Assembly (NCBI RefSeq): GCF_016937515.1
Contig: NZ_JAFHKM010000002.1
Coordinates: 2,661,001-2,725,000 of the forward strand
Source: Cohnella algarum
GTDB taxonomy: Bacteria; Bacillota; Bacilli; Paenibacillales; Paenibacillaceae
Direction of reading: 5' to 3'
Length of the DNA stretch: 64,000 nucleotides
Shown: piece after piece, positions 1 to 8,260 of the stretch
Numbering within the stretch: the stretch's first letter is position 1
Layout: every line of letters starts with the position of its first letter
Position numbers and translations under genes: made by a program
Notes under the pieces: model-generated
What the model saw: the letters and a program-made list of their open reading frames with translations, nothing else
Databases searched by the model: none
Told to the model about the DNA's origin: nothing

Positions 1-116
1 ACGGAACTTTTTTATCCGACGGCAGAAGGCTCGTTCCGGGACAAAAGTACGAATTGCTTTCCGGAGACGAGTTCACGCTGTCCGGACACAAGCACCGGTT
101 CGAGGTCAGGGACTAG
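1..116 (+). CDS. FHA-domain protein, C-terminal end only
   Basis: Partial gene entering from the left edge, read in the frame starting at base 3 and ending at TAG 114-116. The 37 visible residues read GTFLSDGRRLVPGQKY, then ELLSGDEFTLSGHKHRFEV. This matches the last strands of a forkhead-associated domain: the NGTF(L/V)NGxRL turn, then L.xGDxIxLG and a final F.f strand. FHA domains bind phosphothreonine peptides. The domain sits at the very C-terminus, so the protein probably carries other domains upstream outside the window. Its exact family cannot be named. Confidence 0.7.
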   Translation, partial: GTFLSDGRRLVPGQKYELLSGDEFTLSGHKHRFEVRD

Positions 117-200
117 GCGGGGCGCGGGGCCTTGATCGCCGGACGCTGCTCCGCTGGTCCCAATGTTGAGGTTTTGCTTTTAACGGGCCCCGAAAACTGA

Positions 201-206
201 TATAAT
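201..206 (+). promoter_or_regulatory. candidate -10 box for the small gene at 301
   Basis: A perfect TATAAT lies 95 bp upstream of the TTG start at 301. There is no good -35 box at 16-18 bp: the T-rich stretch at 174-183 is the only candidate. The call rests on the -10 alone. Confidence 0.35.
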
Positions 207-300
207 CAAAAAGAGCAAACTTTTCGAAAATTCTAGACAGACGAAGGACGGATAAGAAAGACCATACTTGCGGGATTCGTTTCCGCCGGGAGGGATTGTC

Positions 301-489
301 TTGGCCAAGCGCAGCCACAACGAAGTCCAAGAAAGTTTGATGGAATTGACGAGAATTTTCCGACCGAAGGACCCGCGCAAGTTTGTGAAGGACTATATCC
401 GCAAATACCGGGTAACGGGCGGCTACGAAGACGAATTGACCGTTCTCGTGGAACGCGAGATGGACAAATTGAATTCATCCGCCTCCTGA
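301..489 (+). CDS. small conserved hypothetical protein, 62 aa
   Basis: I chose the TTG start at 301 because GGGAGG lies about 9 bases upstream; the upstream in-frame ATG at 268 has no ribosome binding site. The product begins LAKRSHNEVQESLMELTRIF and is charged and helical, with no membrane segment or recognisable catalytic motif. It has its own -10 box upstream and a convincing terminator at 510-553, which supports a real single-gene unit. Short proteins of this style are common in Paenibacillaceae, but I cannot assign a function. Confidence 0.65.
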   Translation: MAKRSHNEVQESLMELTRIFRPKDPRKFVKDYIRKYRVTGGYEDELTVLVEREMDKLNSSAS

Positions 490-509
490 CCGAAATGACG
501 GATGCCAAT

Positions 510-553
510 CCGGAAGCGGGCGTCTGCCGGAGATGCCCTATCCGGTTTTTTTT
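510..553 (+). terminator. Rho-independent terminator after the small gene
   Basis: Nested stem: CCGGA (510-514) pairs with TCCGG (541-545), with an inner GGGC.TC/GA.GCCC stem, followed directly by eight Ts at 546-553. Confidence 0.7.
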
Positions 554-668
554 GCATATTCGGACTGTTTTTGTTCTTCGCCTCGCTAAAGAGCGTATGC
601 TAAAGTTAGGCTGCTGCGGGGGAGGGGGAGGACCGCCTATGCGAAGCGAGATTGAAGCGAGGTCTATG

Positions 669-847
669 TTGGATTTTGTCCAATCAAGGGAGTGTAAAAC
701 GGGGAAATCGTGACCTAGAGTGGATTTTATCCAACGAAGAACTTGAAATCGGGGTGAAAACGCCGAAAAGACCTCGCCTGATTGGCCAAAATCCAACGAA
801 GCTGAGAAGTTCCGTGAAAAGAGGGATCCTGGTTGGATGGAATCCAA
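669..847. repeat. four-palindrome dispersed element, copy A
   Basis: First of four copies in the window. It holds four 15-bp imperfect palindromes starting at 669, 720, 782 and 833, i.e. spacing 51-62-51. The first two read TTGGATTTTGTCCAA and GTGGATTTTATCCAA (T-rich loop). The last two are the inverse type, TTGGCCAAAATCCAA and TTGGATGGAATCCAA (A-rich loop), so the whole unit is an imperfect inverted repeat. Spacers are only partly conserved. It lies between convergent genes (small gene at 301-489 and yhcN-like gene). Open frames run through it but look fortuitous. Related copies are at 42576-42754, 50042-50220 and 56797-56975. Confidence 0.9.
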
Positions 848-946
848 CCAAGCTTCTCCGAACTCAGTCTCAGTGCATTCTGCTAATCCTTTGCCATCCT
901 ACCCGTCCCCAGCCCTTCGCAGTATTCCGCGATTCATGGAGTTGCC

Positions 947-1351
947 GCACTCATCCGAACCGGTTAGACGCACGCGGCCGGAGTCAGTTGGGTAAATATG
1001 ACTCAACTGAACCGGTTAGACGCACGCGGCCGGAGCCAGTTGGGTAAATATGACTCAACTGAACCGGTTAGACGCACGCGGCCGGAGCCAGTTGGGTAAA
1101 TATGACTCAACTGAATCGGTTAGACGCACGCGGCCGGAGTCAGTTGGGTAAATATGACTCAACTGAACCGGTTAGACGCACGCGGCCGGATTCAGTTGGG
1201 TAAATATGACTCATCTGAATCGGTTAGACGCACGCGGCCGGAGCCAGTTGGGTAAATATGACTCATCTGAATCGGTTAGACGCACGCGGCCGGAGTCAGT
1301 TGGGTAAATATGACTCATCTGAATCGTGTTAGACGCACGCGGCCGAAGTCC
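947..1351. repeat. 52-bp tandem direct-repeat array (7 full units plus partial ends)
   Basis: Units start with CGGTTAGACGCACGCGGCCG at 961, 1013, 1065, 1117, 1169, 1221 and 1273, with a degenerate eighth start at 1325 and a partial unit before 961. The period is exactly 52 bp. Each unit holds an inverted repeat: CAGTTGGGT, a 7-base AAATATG loop, then ACTCAACTG or ACTCATCTG. This makes an 8-12 bp hairpin with one wobble or mismatch. Units differ only at a few positions (GAGTC/GAGCC/GATTC, AACTGAA/ATCTGAA). As 52 is not a multiple of 3, the array cannot encode a repeated peptide. The stretch 848-946 between repeat copy A and this array shows nothing I can identify. Confidence 0.92.
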
Positions 1352-1369
1352 TCGCGTATCCTCGCGATC

Positions 1370-1426
1370 CCATAAATAAAGGGTCGATCCGCCGAGCTTG
1401 TTAACCATCGCTCCGGGTCGACCCTT
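1370..1426 (-). terminator. terminator of the YhcN-like gene
   Basis: AAGGGTCGA (1379-1387) pairs with TCGACCCTT (1418-1426). On the minus strand the stem is followed by a T-rich run (TTTATTTA). It lies just past the stop of the minus-strand gene. Confidence 0.7.
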
Positions 1427-1434
1427 CGTTATGT

Positions 1435-2154
1435 TCACGTTCCTTCGGCTCCGAGCTCGTACAGCGGGACCGGCACCTCGTTTCCCCCGGCGAAGATGTA
1501 CTTCACCAGCTTGTTAAACTCGGGAAGCAGCGGTTCCAGCGGCCGATGTCCCCAATCGGCTTTGGCGAATTCGAGCAGCTGGTTGACGAATTCCTGATTG
1601 GCCGAAATGTGGACTTCCGCATATTTTTGCCCGCTGGTTCTCCGGATCGTCTCCCCGATAACCTGTTTCAGTTCCGAAGAGATGTCCGAAGGATCCTTGT
1701 GCGAGAAATAAGAGTTATAAGGAGTGGCCGCCTTTCGGTAGCTCCATCTCGGGCTTCCCGTATCGTTGTTGTACACCCCGTCCGTCGTCCCCGTATTGTC
1801 CTGTTCCTTCGTTCTCGGGCCCCCTCGCGCTTTGGTTCCGGTTGCGGACCAGTCGGTTAAGATGGCCGCGTACGCGTTTTTGTCCGTCACCATGACGATG
1901 GCGGAGCTGACCCCGGGAATCGTACTCACTTTATAGGAGAGCTTCGAATCGTAATCGAAATACCGGTTGTCGTGCTGTTTCGGATTTCGGGTCGTCGAGC
2001 CGTAGGAACGAACGCTCCGCATTTTCGGATCGTGATGAGTCCGGCTGGAGTAATCTTGAGCGCTGCGTTGAAAATGCGCTTTGTAGTTGCAGGCGGACGC
2101 GCTCCATATGAGCAAGAGCGCCAAGCCGCCCGTCAACCAGCGGCGACTGTTCAT
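1435..2154 (-). CDS. YhcN/YlaJ-type sporulation lipoprotein
   Basis: 239 aa. The N-terminus is a lipoprotein signal: MNSRRW, a hydrophobic stretch, then the lipobox SASAC with Cys22 as the lipid-modified residue. The body contains the family hallmark VSSAIVMVTDKNAYAAIL, followed by a variable loop rich in G, T and N and a C-terminal segment (VHISANQEFVNQLLEFA) typical of YhcN/YlaJ proteins. These are lipoproteins of the forespore inner membrane that affect germination and outgrowth in Bacillus. The gene stands alone, with its own terminator, and points away from the oxidase operon. Assignment to the family is firm; the precise role is inferred. Confidence 0.85.
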   Translation of the reverse strand: MNSRRWLTGGLALLLIWSASACNYKAHFQRSAQDYSSRTHHDPKMRSVRSYGSTTRNPKQHDNRYFDYDSKLSYKVSTIPGVSSAIVMVTDKNAYAAILTDWSATGTKARGGPRTKEQDNTGTTDGVYNNDTGSPRWSYRKAATPYNSYFSHKDPSDISSELKQVIGETIRRTSGQKYAEVHISANQEFVNQLLEFAKADWGHRPLEPLLPEFNKLVKYIFAGGNEVPVPLYELGAEGT

Positions 2155-2388
2155 GGTTCCATCCCCTTCGCGAAAGCATTATGCATATTGTTCGCTTCGA
2201 AAGTTCAAAGTATGTACATCGCCACGGGTACATAAAACACGGCACAAATGGCAAATGCTTGAGGGAAGGAGACTGAAGCGGCAAGCCGGACGGAATCAAG
2301 CAAGCCGCCGCTTCGGCAGTGCCGCGGACTTCCGGATTTACGCCCGAAACCCCTTGAGCCACAACGTTTTTGACAGTTTTGAGAACAA

Positions 2389-2440
2389 TTTGTGAACTGT
2401 TCTGTGAACGTTGACAAAATGATACACGAATCCTTATAGT
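2389..2440 (+). promoter_or_regulatory. cta operon promoter with two ResD-like boxes
   Basis: TTGACA (2411-2416) and TATAGT (2435-2440) are separated by 18 bp, a good sigma-A promoter. Directly upstream are two tandem boxes, TTTGTGAAC (2389-2397) and TCTGTGAAC (2401-2409), 12 bp apart. They resemble the TTTGTGAAT motif reported for ResD, the aerobic/anaerobic respiration regulator that controls cytochrome oxidase genes in B. subtilis. The match is by eye, and ResD itself is not in this window. The rest of the gap 2155-2552 holds no other gene. Confidence 0.55.
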
Positions 2441-2552
2441 TATTAGAGTGATTACGAGCGTCAAAATTTGGTCACAACATCCGTGCAACACGTAGCCTGC
2501 CGCCAAATCGCCGATTTTGGCAGTCTATGAAAACGTTAAAGTGGGGTTGAAA

Positions 2553-3584
2553 ATGATGAATCGGTGGCGTGTAATGAAGCGGTTGCTTCCGCTGATGGCA
2601 GGAATGATCTTGGTCCTGTCGGCATGCGGACGGGAGGACTTGTCCGCGCTTAACCCGCAAGGTCCGGTTGCCAGAAAACAGCTGGAACTGATGCAGCTTT
2701 CGATCGGGATTATGGCCCTGGTTGTCATCGTCGTGTTCGCCATTTGCATTTACGTGCTGATTCGTTTCCGTCGGCGCAAAGGCGACAAGAGCATTCCGAA
2801 ACAAGTGGAAGGCAATCACAAGCTCGAAATCATTTGGACGGTCATTCCGATCATTTTGCTCGTTATTTTGGGCGTTCCGACGATTTCGACCGTATTCGGC
2901 CTGTCCAAGGATTACTCCAACGATCCCGACGCTCTTCAAGTCAAGGTGACGGCGCACCAATATTGGTGGGAATTCGAATACCCGGATCTCGGCATTACGA
3001 CGGCCCAGGAACTGGTCGTTCCGACCGGCAAGAAAGTCATGTTCGAGCTCGTGACGGCCGACGTCAAGCACTCCTTCTGGATTCCGGCGATCGGCGGCAA
3101 GATGGACAACAACGACGGCATCACGAACAAAATGTATTTGGAATTCGACAAGGAAGGCGTCTTCCGCGGCAAATGCGCCGAGCTTTGCGGTCCTTCGCAC
3201 AGCTTGATGGACTTCAAAGCGAAAGCGGTCGACCAGGCCTCGTTCGATCGCTGGGTGGCCGCGATCAAGGAGCCGGTGGAAGCTCCGGCGGACGAAACCG
3301 TGAAAGCCGCGTTCGAAAACAAGTGCCTGACCTGCCACGCGATCGGCGACGTCAGCACGGGCTCGAGCGCTCCCAACCTGACGGGCATTGGCAGCAGGCT
3401 CACGATCGGCGGCATCCTCTACAACGACGAAGCGCCGACGGTCGATAATCTGGTGGAATGGATCACGGATCCGCAAGCGGTCAAGCCGGGCAACATGATG
3501 CCGACGGCCGAAGAGCTTGAACTGTCCGAAGAGGAAATCAGAGGAATCGCCGAGTACTTGGCGAACAACAAGCTGGAATATTAA
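2553..3584 (+). CDS. ctaC: cytochrome caa3 oxidase subunit II with fused cytochrome c domain
   Basis: 343 aa. I chose the ATG at 2553 (GGGG about 7 bases upstream) over an upstream in-frame TTG at 2517, because it leaves a proper signal: MMNRWRVMKRLLPL, then lipobox LSAC with Cys25. Two membrane spans follow (about 46-72 and 92-112). The cupredoxin domain carries the CuA ligands H173, C208, C212, H216 and M219 (CAELCGPSH motif). The C-terminal third is a class I cytochrome c with CLTCH (258-262) and a distal Met in NMMPT. This fusion defines the caa3-type oxidase that takes electrons from cytochrome c. It is the first gene of the ctaCDEF operon. ctaA and ctaB for heme A synthesis are not adjacent. 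Confidence 0.95.
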   Translation: MMNRWRVMKRLLPLMAGMILVLSACGREDLSALNPQGPVARKQLELMQLSIGIMALVVIVVFAICIYVLIRFRRRKGDKSIPKQVEGNHKLEIIWTVIPIILLVILGVPTISTVFGLSKDYSNDPDALQVKVTAHQYWWEFEYPDLGITTAQELVVPTGKKVMFELVTADVKHSFWIPAIGGKMDNNDGITNKMYLEFDKEGVFRGKCAELCGPSHSLMDFKAKAVDQASFDRWVAAIKEPVEAPADETVKAAFENKCLTCHAIGDVSTGSSAPNLTGIGSRLTIGGILYNDEAPTVDNLVEWITDPQAVKPGNMMPTAEELELSEEEIRGIAEYLANNKLEY

Positions 3585-3614
3585 TTTGACGGGGAAATGA
3601 AGGGGGACGCGGCT

Positions 3615-5461
3615 TTGGCTGCTCATGCGCACACAGTCAAGCGATATCGGGGCTTGATGGATTGGCTGACAACCGTCGACCATAAAAAGATCGGCATTCT
3701 GTACTTAATCGCGGGTGGCCTGTTCTTCCTGATCGGGGACTGGAAGCGATTTTGATCCGGATCCAGTTGATCACGCCGATGAATGATTTTGTTTCTGCCG
3801 ATACGTTCAACGAATTGATCACGATGCACGGTACGACAATGATTTTCCTTGCGGCGATGCCGCTTCTGTTCGCGCTGATGAACGCGATTATCCCGCTGCA
3901 AATCGGCGCGCGCGACGTCGCGTTTCCGTTTCTGAACGCGCTCGGCTTCTGGACGTTCTTCTTCGGCGGCCTGCTGCTGAACATCAGCTGGTTCGCCGGC
4001 AACGTGCCCGACGCCGGCTGGACGTCTTACGTGCCGCTGGCCAGCCCGACGTACAGCGAAGGCTCGGGCGTCGACTATTACGTCCTCGGCCTGCAGATTG
4101 CCGGGATCGGGACGCTGCTCGGCGGCATCAACTTCATGGCGACGATCATCAACATGCGGGCTCCGGGCATGTCGTTCATGCGGATGCCGATGTTCACCTG
4201 GACGATTTTCATTACGTCCGCGCTGATCGTATTCGCCTTCCCGGTTCTGACCGTCGGCCTCGTCGCGCTGATGTTCGACCGCTTGTTTTTCGCGAACTTC
4301 TTCGAAACGGCGGCAGGCGGCAGCAGCGTGCTCTGGGAGCATATTTTCTGGGTGTTCGGTCACCCCGAAGTTTACATTCTGATCCTGCCGGCATTCGGCA
4401 TCATTTCCGAAGTCGTCAGCACGTTTTCCCGGAAGCGCCTGTTCGGGTACAGCTCGATGGTGTTCGCGACCGTCCTGATCGCCTTCCTCGGCTTCATGGT
4501 TTGGGCGCACCACATGTTTACGACCGGTCTCGGCCCGGTGGCGAACGCGTTGTTCTCCATCGCGACGATGCTGATCGCGGTGCCGACCGGCATCAAGATT
4601 TTCAACTGGCTGTTCACGCTCTGGGGCGGCTCGATCCGCTTCACGACAGCGTCCCTGTTCGGCATCGGGTTCATCCCGACGTTCGTCATGGGCGGCGTCA
4701 CCGGCGTCATGCTGGCGGCGGCCCCGGCCGACTATCAGTACCACGATACGTATTTCGTCGTCGCTCACTTCCACTACGTTATCGTCGGCGGTCTGGTGTT
4801 CGGCATTTTCGCCGGCCTGTTCTACTGGTGGCCGAAAATGTTCGGACGCATGCTCAACGAAGGTCTCGGCAAAATTACGTTCGTCACCTTTTTCATCGGC
4901 TTCCACCTGACGTTCTTCGTGCAGCATTTCCTCGGCTTGCTGGGGATGCCGCGCCGGGTATGGACGTATCTGGACGGCCAAGGCTTCAACGGCATGAACC
5001 TGATCAGTACGATCGGCGCGATCCTGATGGGCATCGGCACGATCGTCATGCTGATCAACATCGTGGTGACTTCGTTCAAGAAAGCAAACGCTTCGAACGA
5101 CCCGTGGGAAGACGGCCGCTCGCTCGAATGGACGATTTCCTCGCCGCCGCCGGAGTACAACTTCAAGCAAATTCCGCTCGTGCGCGGCTATGATGCATGG
5201 TGGAAGGAGAAAATGGAAGGCAACGCCGCAATGACGCCGGCCGAGCCGCCGGGACCGATTCATATGCCTTCGCCATCGATCCTTCCGTTCGTCATGAGCG
5301 TAGGCTTGTTCATCTCCGGTTTCGGATTTATTTACGACATGCTGTTCCTTGCGATCGGCGGATTGGCGATTACGCTGATTTGCATGCTGCTGCGCTCGGT
5401 ATTCGACGATCACGGCTTCCATATCGAAGAGCATGAACAGGAGAAAGGGGTGACCGTATGA
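3615..5461 (+). CDS. ctaD: cytochrome caa3 oxidase subunit I (frameshifted as read)
   Basis: Heme-copper oxidase catalytic subunit. Translation from the TTG at 3615 (AAGGGGG upstream) gives the expected N-terminus, including [19 protein letters not shown]. It then runs into TGA at 3753 because the G run at 3735-3738 is one base short. Adding one G restores [14 protein letters not shown] and joins the frame that continues to 5461. The rest is intact: HGTTMIF heme ligand region, [15 protein letters not shown] with the CuB His and cross-linked Tyr, the WAHHMF His pair, and HFHYV for hemes a and a3. The corrected length of about 615 aa is normal. Its stop overlaps the ctaE start by 4 bases. The break is probably a sequencing error, but a real frameshift cannot be excluded. 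Confidence 0.88.
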
Positions 5462-6075
5462 GTTCGCATCAGCACGCGGAAGGCCATCTTCCGCACGAAC
5501 CGGAAAAGGCGACGCTGGAAGGCCGCAATAAAATTCTCGGCTTCTGGCTGTTCCTCGGCGCGGAGACGGCGCTGTTCGGCACCCTTTTCTCGGCGTTTCT
5601 CGCTCTGCGCCACAACGTGAACGACGGTCCGACCTCGCAGCACCTGTTCGAGCTGCCGATGATTTTCGCGGCCACGATGATCCTGTTGTTCTCGAGCCTC
5701 ATGAGCGTGTTCGCCGTTCAGGCGATGCACCGCCACCAGGTCAAGGCCATGATCGGCTGGCTGCTCGCCACGATCGTGCTCGGCCTCGGCTTCCTGGGTT
5801 TGGAGGTATACGAGTTCTACCACTATATTCATGAAGGCCTCATGATGCCGACGAGCGCGTTCAGCTCCTCGTTCTACACGCTGGTCGGCTTCCACGGCGC
5901 GCACGTCGCGTTCGGGGTGTTGTGGATCGGTTTGCTCATTCTGCAGGTGCTCAAGAAAGGCCTGACCACCGTAACCGCTCCGAAAATTTACGTGTCGGCG
6001 ATTTACTGGCACTTCATCGATGTCGTGTGGGTTTTCATCTTCACCGTTGTTTACCTGATGGGAAAGGTGGGTTAA
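5458..6075 (+). CDS. ctaE: cytochrome caa3 oxidase subunit III
   Basis: 205 aa, start ATG overlapping the ctaD stop (ATGA). The protein has about five membrane spans. It shows family landmarks: KILGFWLFLGAETALFGTLF in the first span, the glutamates of GLEVYEFYHYI, and GFHGAHVAFGVLW near the C-terminus. Subunit III stabilises subunit I and lines the oxygen and proton entry side. Overlap and order (C-D-E-F) show co-transcription. Confidence 0.95.
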   Translation: MSSHQHAEGHLPHEPEKATLEGRNKILGFWLFLGAETALFGTLFSAFLALRHNVNDGPTSQHLFELPMIFAATMILLFSSLMSVFAVQAMHRHQVKAMIGWLLATIVLGLGFLGLEVYEFYHYIHEGLMMPTSAFSSSFYTLVGFHGAHVAFGVLWIGLLILQVLKKGLTTVTAPKIYVSAIYWHFIDVVWVFIFTVVYLMGKVG

Positions 6076-6079
6076 CCTC

Positions 6080-6397
6080 ATGTCGAACGAACATACGACT
6101 TCCGAAGGAAATGCGAAACGCCACCGGGTGGAAGGCCCCCAAAAGCACATCGTCGCGTTTGTTCTGTCGCTGGTGCTTACGATCATCGCCTTCGTGACGG
6201 TCGCCTCCGGCGAAATCAACACTAATTTCACCTACATCGTTCTGGTGGCGATGGCAATCGTACAAGTGTTCGTCCAGCTTGCATTCTGGATGCACATGAA
6301 GGATAAAGGCCACATGTTTGCCATTATCGCGATTTTGTCCGGTTGCTTCGTCGTTTTCACGATGATCATCATGGCCTTATACTGGGTATGGTGGTAA
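6080..6397 (+). CDS. ctaF: cytochrome c oxidase subunit IV
   Basis: 105 aa, starting 4 bp after ctaE. Three hydrophobic spans follow a short hydrophilic N-terminus. The conserved stretch FVQLAFWMHMKDKGHMF is the subunit IV (CoxD/CtaF-QoxD) signature. It is the small accessory subunit of the caa3 complex. The gene is followed by a terminator at 6417-6447, so ctaG downstream depends on read-through or its own promoter. Confidence 0.93.
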   Translation: MSNEHTTSEGNAKRHRVEGPQKHIVAFVLSLVLTIIAFVTVASGEINTNFTYIVLVAMAIVQVFVQLAFWMHMKDKGHMFAIIAILSGCFVVFTMIIMALYWVWW

Positions 6398-6416
6398 TTG
6401 CAAAAGGCTAAACTGC

Positions 6417-6447
6417 AAAGAGGCGGGTCCCCAATCCGCCTCTTTTT
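6417..6447 (+). terminator. terminator after ctaF
   Basis: AGAGGCGG pairs with CCGCCTCT around a 9-base loop, then six Ts. An A-run precedes the stem. Confidence 0.85.
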
Positions 6448-6484
6448 TCCGTTTTAAGTTCGCGATCGGAAAGGAGGAAACGAC

Positions 6485-7395
6485 ATGCCGGGATTGGATT
6501 ATTTTTCGTTCGCCGAAATGTGGAGTCCGCTTTTTTTGGTGTTCATGCTGCTGATTGCGACGTTGTATGCGTTCGTGGTCGGGCCGTGGAGGCAGAGGTT
6601 CGGCGGCGTCGAGGCGGTGCCGGTTGTCCGGCAGCTCGCCTTTTACGGCGCGATGCTGCTGCTCTATCTCGTGCACGGAGGCCCGCTTAGCTTGCTTGGG
6701 CATCTGATGTTTACGTTTCATATGACCGATATGGCCATATCTTACATTATCGTGCCCCCCTGTTGCTGTACGGGATACCGGGCTGGCTGTGGAAATGGGC
6801 GTTCGGGCGCGCGTTCTGGAAGCCGTTCCGCCTGTTCGCCAATCCGCTGTTCGGCTTGTTTGCGTTCAATCTGCTGTTTTCGTTCTACCATATGCCGGAC
6901 GTTCACGACTGGGTGATGACCCATTACGTCATCCACGGCTTCTTTTACGCGCTGCTGCTGGTCGTCGCGCTGCTGAACTGGTGGCACGTCATGTGCCCGG
7001 TGCCGGAATGGAGCAGAGTGACGTCGCTGCGCAAGCTCGGTTATATTTTCGCCAACGGCCTGCTGCTGACGCCGGCCTGCGTGCTCATTATTTTTGCCCC
7101 CGAACCCTTATTCGCGGTGTACAACGATCCGCAGGTCTGGGTCCAGGCGATGGGGTATTGCGTTTCGGGCGATCCGGCGAGATTGCTGGAGCAGTTCGAA
7201 GGCCCCGCGTTTTTCAACCTGATGTCGGGCAGGGAGGATCAGCAGCTTGGCGGCATCGTCATGAAGCTGCTGCAGGAGTTCGTCAACATTTGGGCGCTGT
7301 ATTCGGTGTTCATGCAGTGGTACCGCAAGGAGAAGTCCCAGGAAGACGACCCCGCATTCGATCATGCCGCGTCCGGACGTTTGAACAATGTGTGA
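6485..7395 (+). CDS. ctaG: cytochrome c oxidase assembly factor CtaG (frameshifted as read)
   Basis: Polytopic membrane protein of the caa3_CtaG family, needed for assembly of caa3 oxidase. ATG at 6485 follows AAGGAGG. Residues 1 to about 90 (MPGLDYFSFAEMWSPLF... HMTDMAISYIIVPP) and the downstream frame (LYGIPGWLWKWAFGRAFW...) belong to one protein. The C run at 6755-6760 is one base short; a seventh C gives IIVPPLLLYGIPGW. The rest is complete to the stop at 7395, with conserved FSFYHMPDVHDWVMTHYVIH and LLNWWHVM. The corrected length of about 303 aa is normal. This is the same kind of homopolymer deletion as in ctaD. Confidence 0.88.
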
Positions 7396-7481
7396 AACCG
7401 TTCGATTCGGTTTGAACAACGCATGACGGGAATGTACAATAAAATTTAGGTATTCACGTCGATAAGCGGGAGAATCGGACT

Positions 7482-7943
7482 ATGACATCTTACGAAATTT
7501 TTCCAACGATCAGCACAAGCTTCATTGCGCTCAGCGCGATTCTGGTCGCGATCGGCTGGCGGCTGATTATCGTCGGCAAGCGGGAAGCCCACGAGAAAAC
7601 GATGATCGCGGCCGCGATTGCGGCTGTCGTGTTTTTTATCATTTACGTGTCCAGGACGATTTTTATCGGCAATACGACCTGGGGCGGACCGGAAAGCCTG
7701 AAGACGGTGTACCAAGTGTTTTTGATATTCCACATCGTTCTGGCGACGGTGGCGGCCGTGTTCGGCATCACGACGCTGGTGCTGGCCTTCCGCAAAAACT
7801 TCGGCAAGCACCGGAAGTGGGGGCGCGTGACGGCGGTTACCTGGTTCGTTACCGCGATTACCGGCATTACGGTGTACGTGCTGCTCTACCTGCTGTATCC
7901 GGGCGGACATACGAAGCCGGTGATCGAAGCGATTTTCGGATAA
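7482..7943 (+). CDS. ctaM: DUF420 membrane protein, CtaM/YozB family
   Basis: 153 aa with four hydrophobic spans. DUF420 proteins include YozB of B. subtilis and CtaM of S. aureus; CtaM is required for a functional aa3 oxidase. Landmarks are RLIIVGKREAHEKTM, FFIIYVSRTIFIGNTTWGG and YQVFLIFHIVLATVA, with His and Arg residues close to the membrane. Its place after ctaG fits an oxidase maturation role. The symbol follows the S. aureus homologue and is by family. Confidence 0.85.
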   Translation: MTSYEIFPTISTSFIALSAILVAIGWRLIIVGKREAHEKTMIAAAIAAVVFFIIYVSRTIFIGNTTWGGPESLKTVYQVFLIFHIVLATVAAVFGITTLVLAFRKNFGKHRKWGRVTAVTWFVTAITGITVYVLLYLLYPGGHTKPVIEAIFG

Positions 7944-7996
7944 AAACAAAAAGACGGTTCCGGGGCAAAACGCTTGCCCGGAATCGTCTTTTTGTT
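7944..7996. terminator. bidirectional terminator between ctaM and the small minus-strand gene
   Basis: AAAAAGACG.TTCCGGG pairs with CCCGGAA.CGTCTTTTT. The stem is flanked by A-rich and T-rich runs on both sides, so it can end transcription from either direction. Confidence 0.85.
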
Positions 7997-7997
7997 T

Positions 7998-8174
7998 TTA
8001 TTGCCGGTTTTGCCGCTCGGCAGCCCCGGAGGAGCGGTTGTTTTGCTCGAACGCTTCGGCGGCTTCCTCGGCGGAAAATTCCGTATCCGCGGCGCCTTCT
8101 CCCGGAACGGGCATTTTGTTCAATTCGGTCGTTTGAACGTCCGCTTTGGACGAACGATTCTGGCGTTGCGTCAT
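7998..8174 (-). CDS. small Q/N/A-rich protein, possible gamma-type SASP-like
   Basis: 58 aa. ATG (complement of 8172-8174) follows GGGAGG at 9-base spacing, and the TAA stop abuts the bidirectional terminator; both support a real gene. The protein begins MTQRQNRSSKADVQTTELNK and continues with ADTEFSAEEAAEAFEQNN and AAERQNRQ. It lacks hydrophobic segments. The alternation of TEF/AEE segments with QN-rich ends recalls gamma-type small acid-soluble spore proteins, which serve as an amino acid store in spores, but it is acidic and short. Family assignment is tentative. Confidence 0.6.
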   Translation of the reverse strand: MTQRQNRSSKADVQTTELNKMPVPGEGAADTEFSAEEAAEAFEQNNRSSGAAERQNRQ

Positions 8175-8260
8175 GCGCGAAAGCCTCCCTTGGCGTTAGA
8201 ATGGGAACCAGGGAATAAGGTTTCCTTACTCGGCTTATTTTATGCCGGATTTCTCCGAAT

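Noticed and set aside
669..847. Palindrome element as an insertion sequence or MITE
   Set aside because: No transposase is present, no clear terminal inverted repeats with target-site duplications were seen at the element ends, and the fixed internal spacing is not typical. A mobile origin is not excluded.
947..1351. Possible CRISPR array
   Set aside because: The unit is a continuous 52-bp direct repeat with no variable spacers, and no cas gene is near.
1211..1438. Minus-strand open frame across the 52-bp array
   Set aside because: The period is not a multiple of 3, so the frame reads different peptides in each unit, and it has no ribosome binding site; it overlaps the yhcN terminator.
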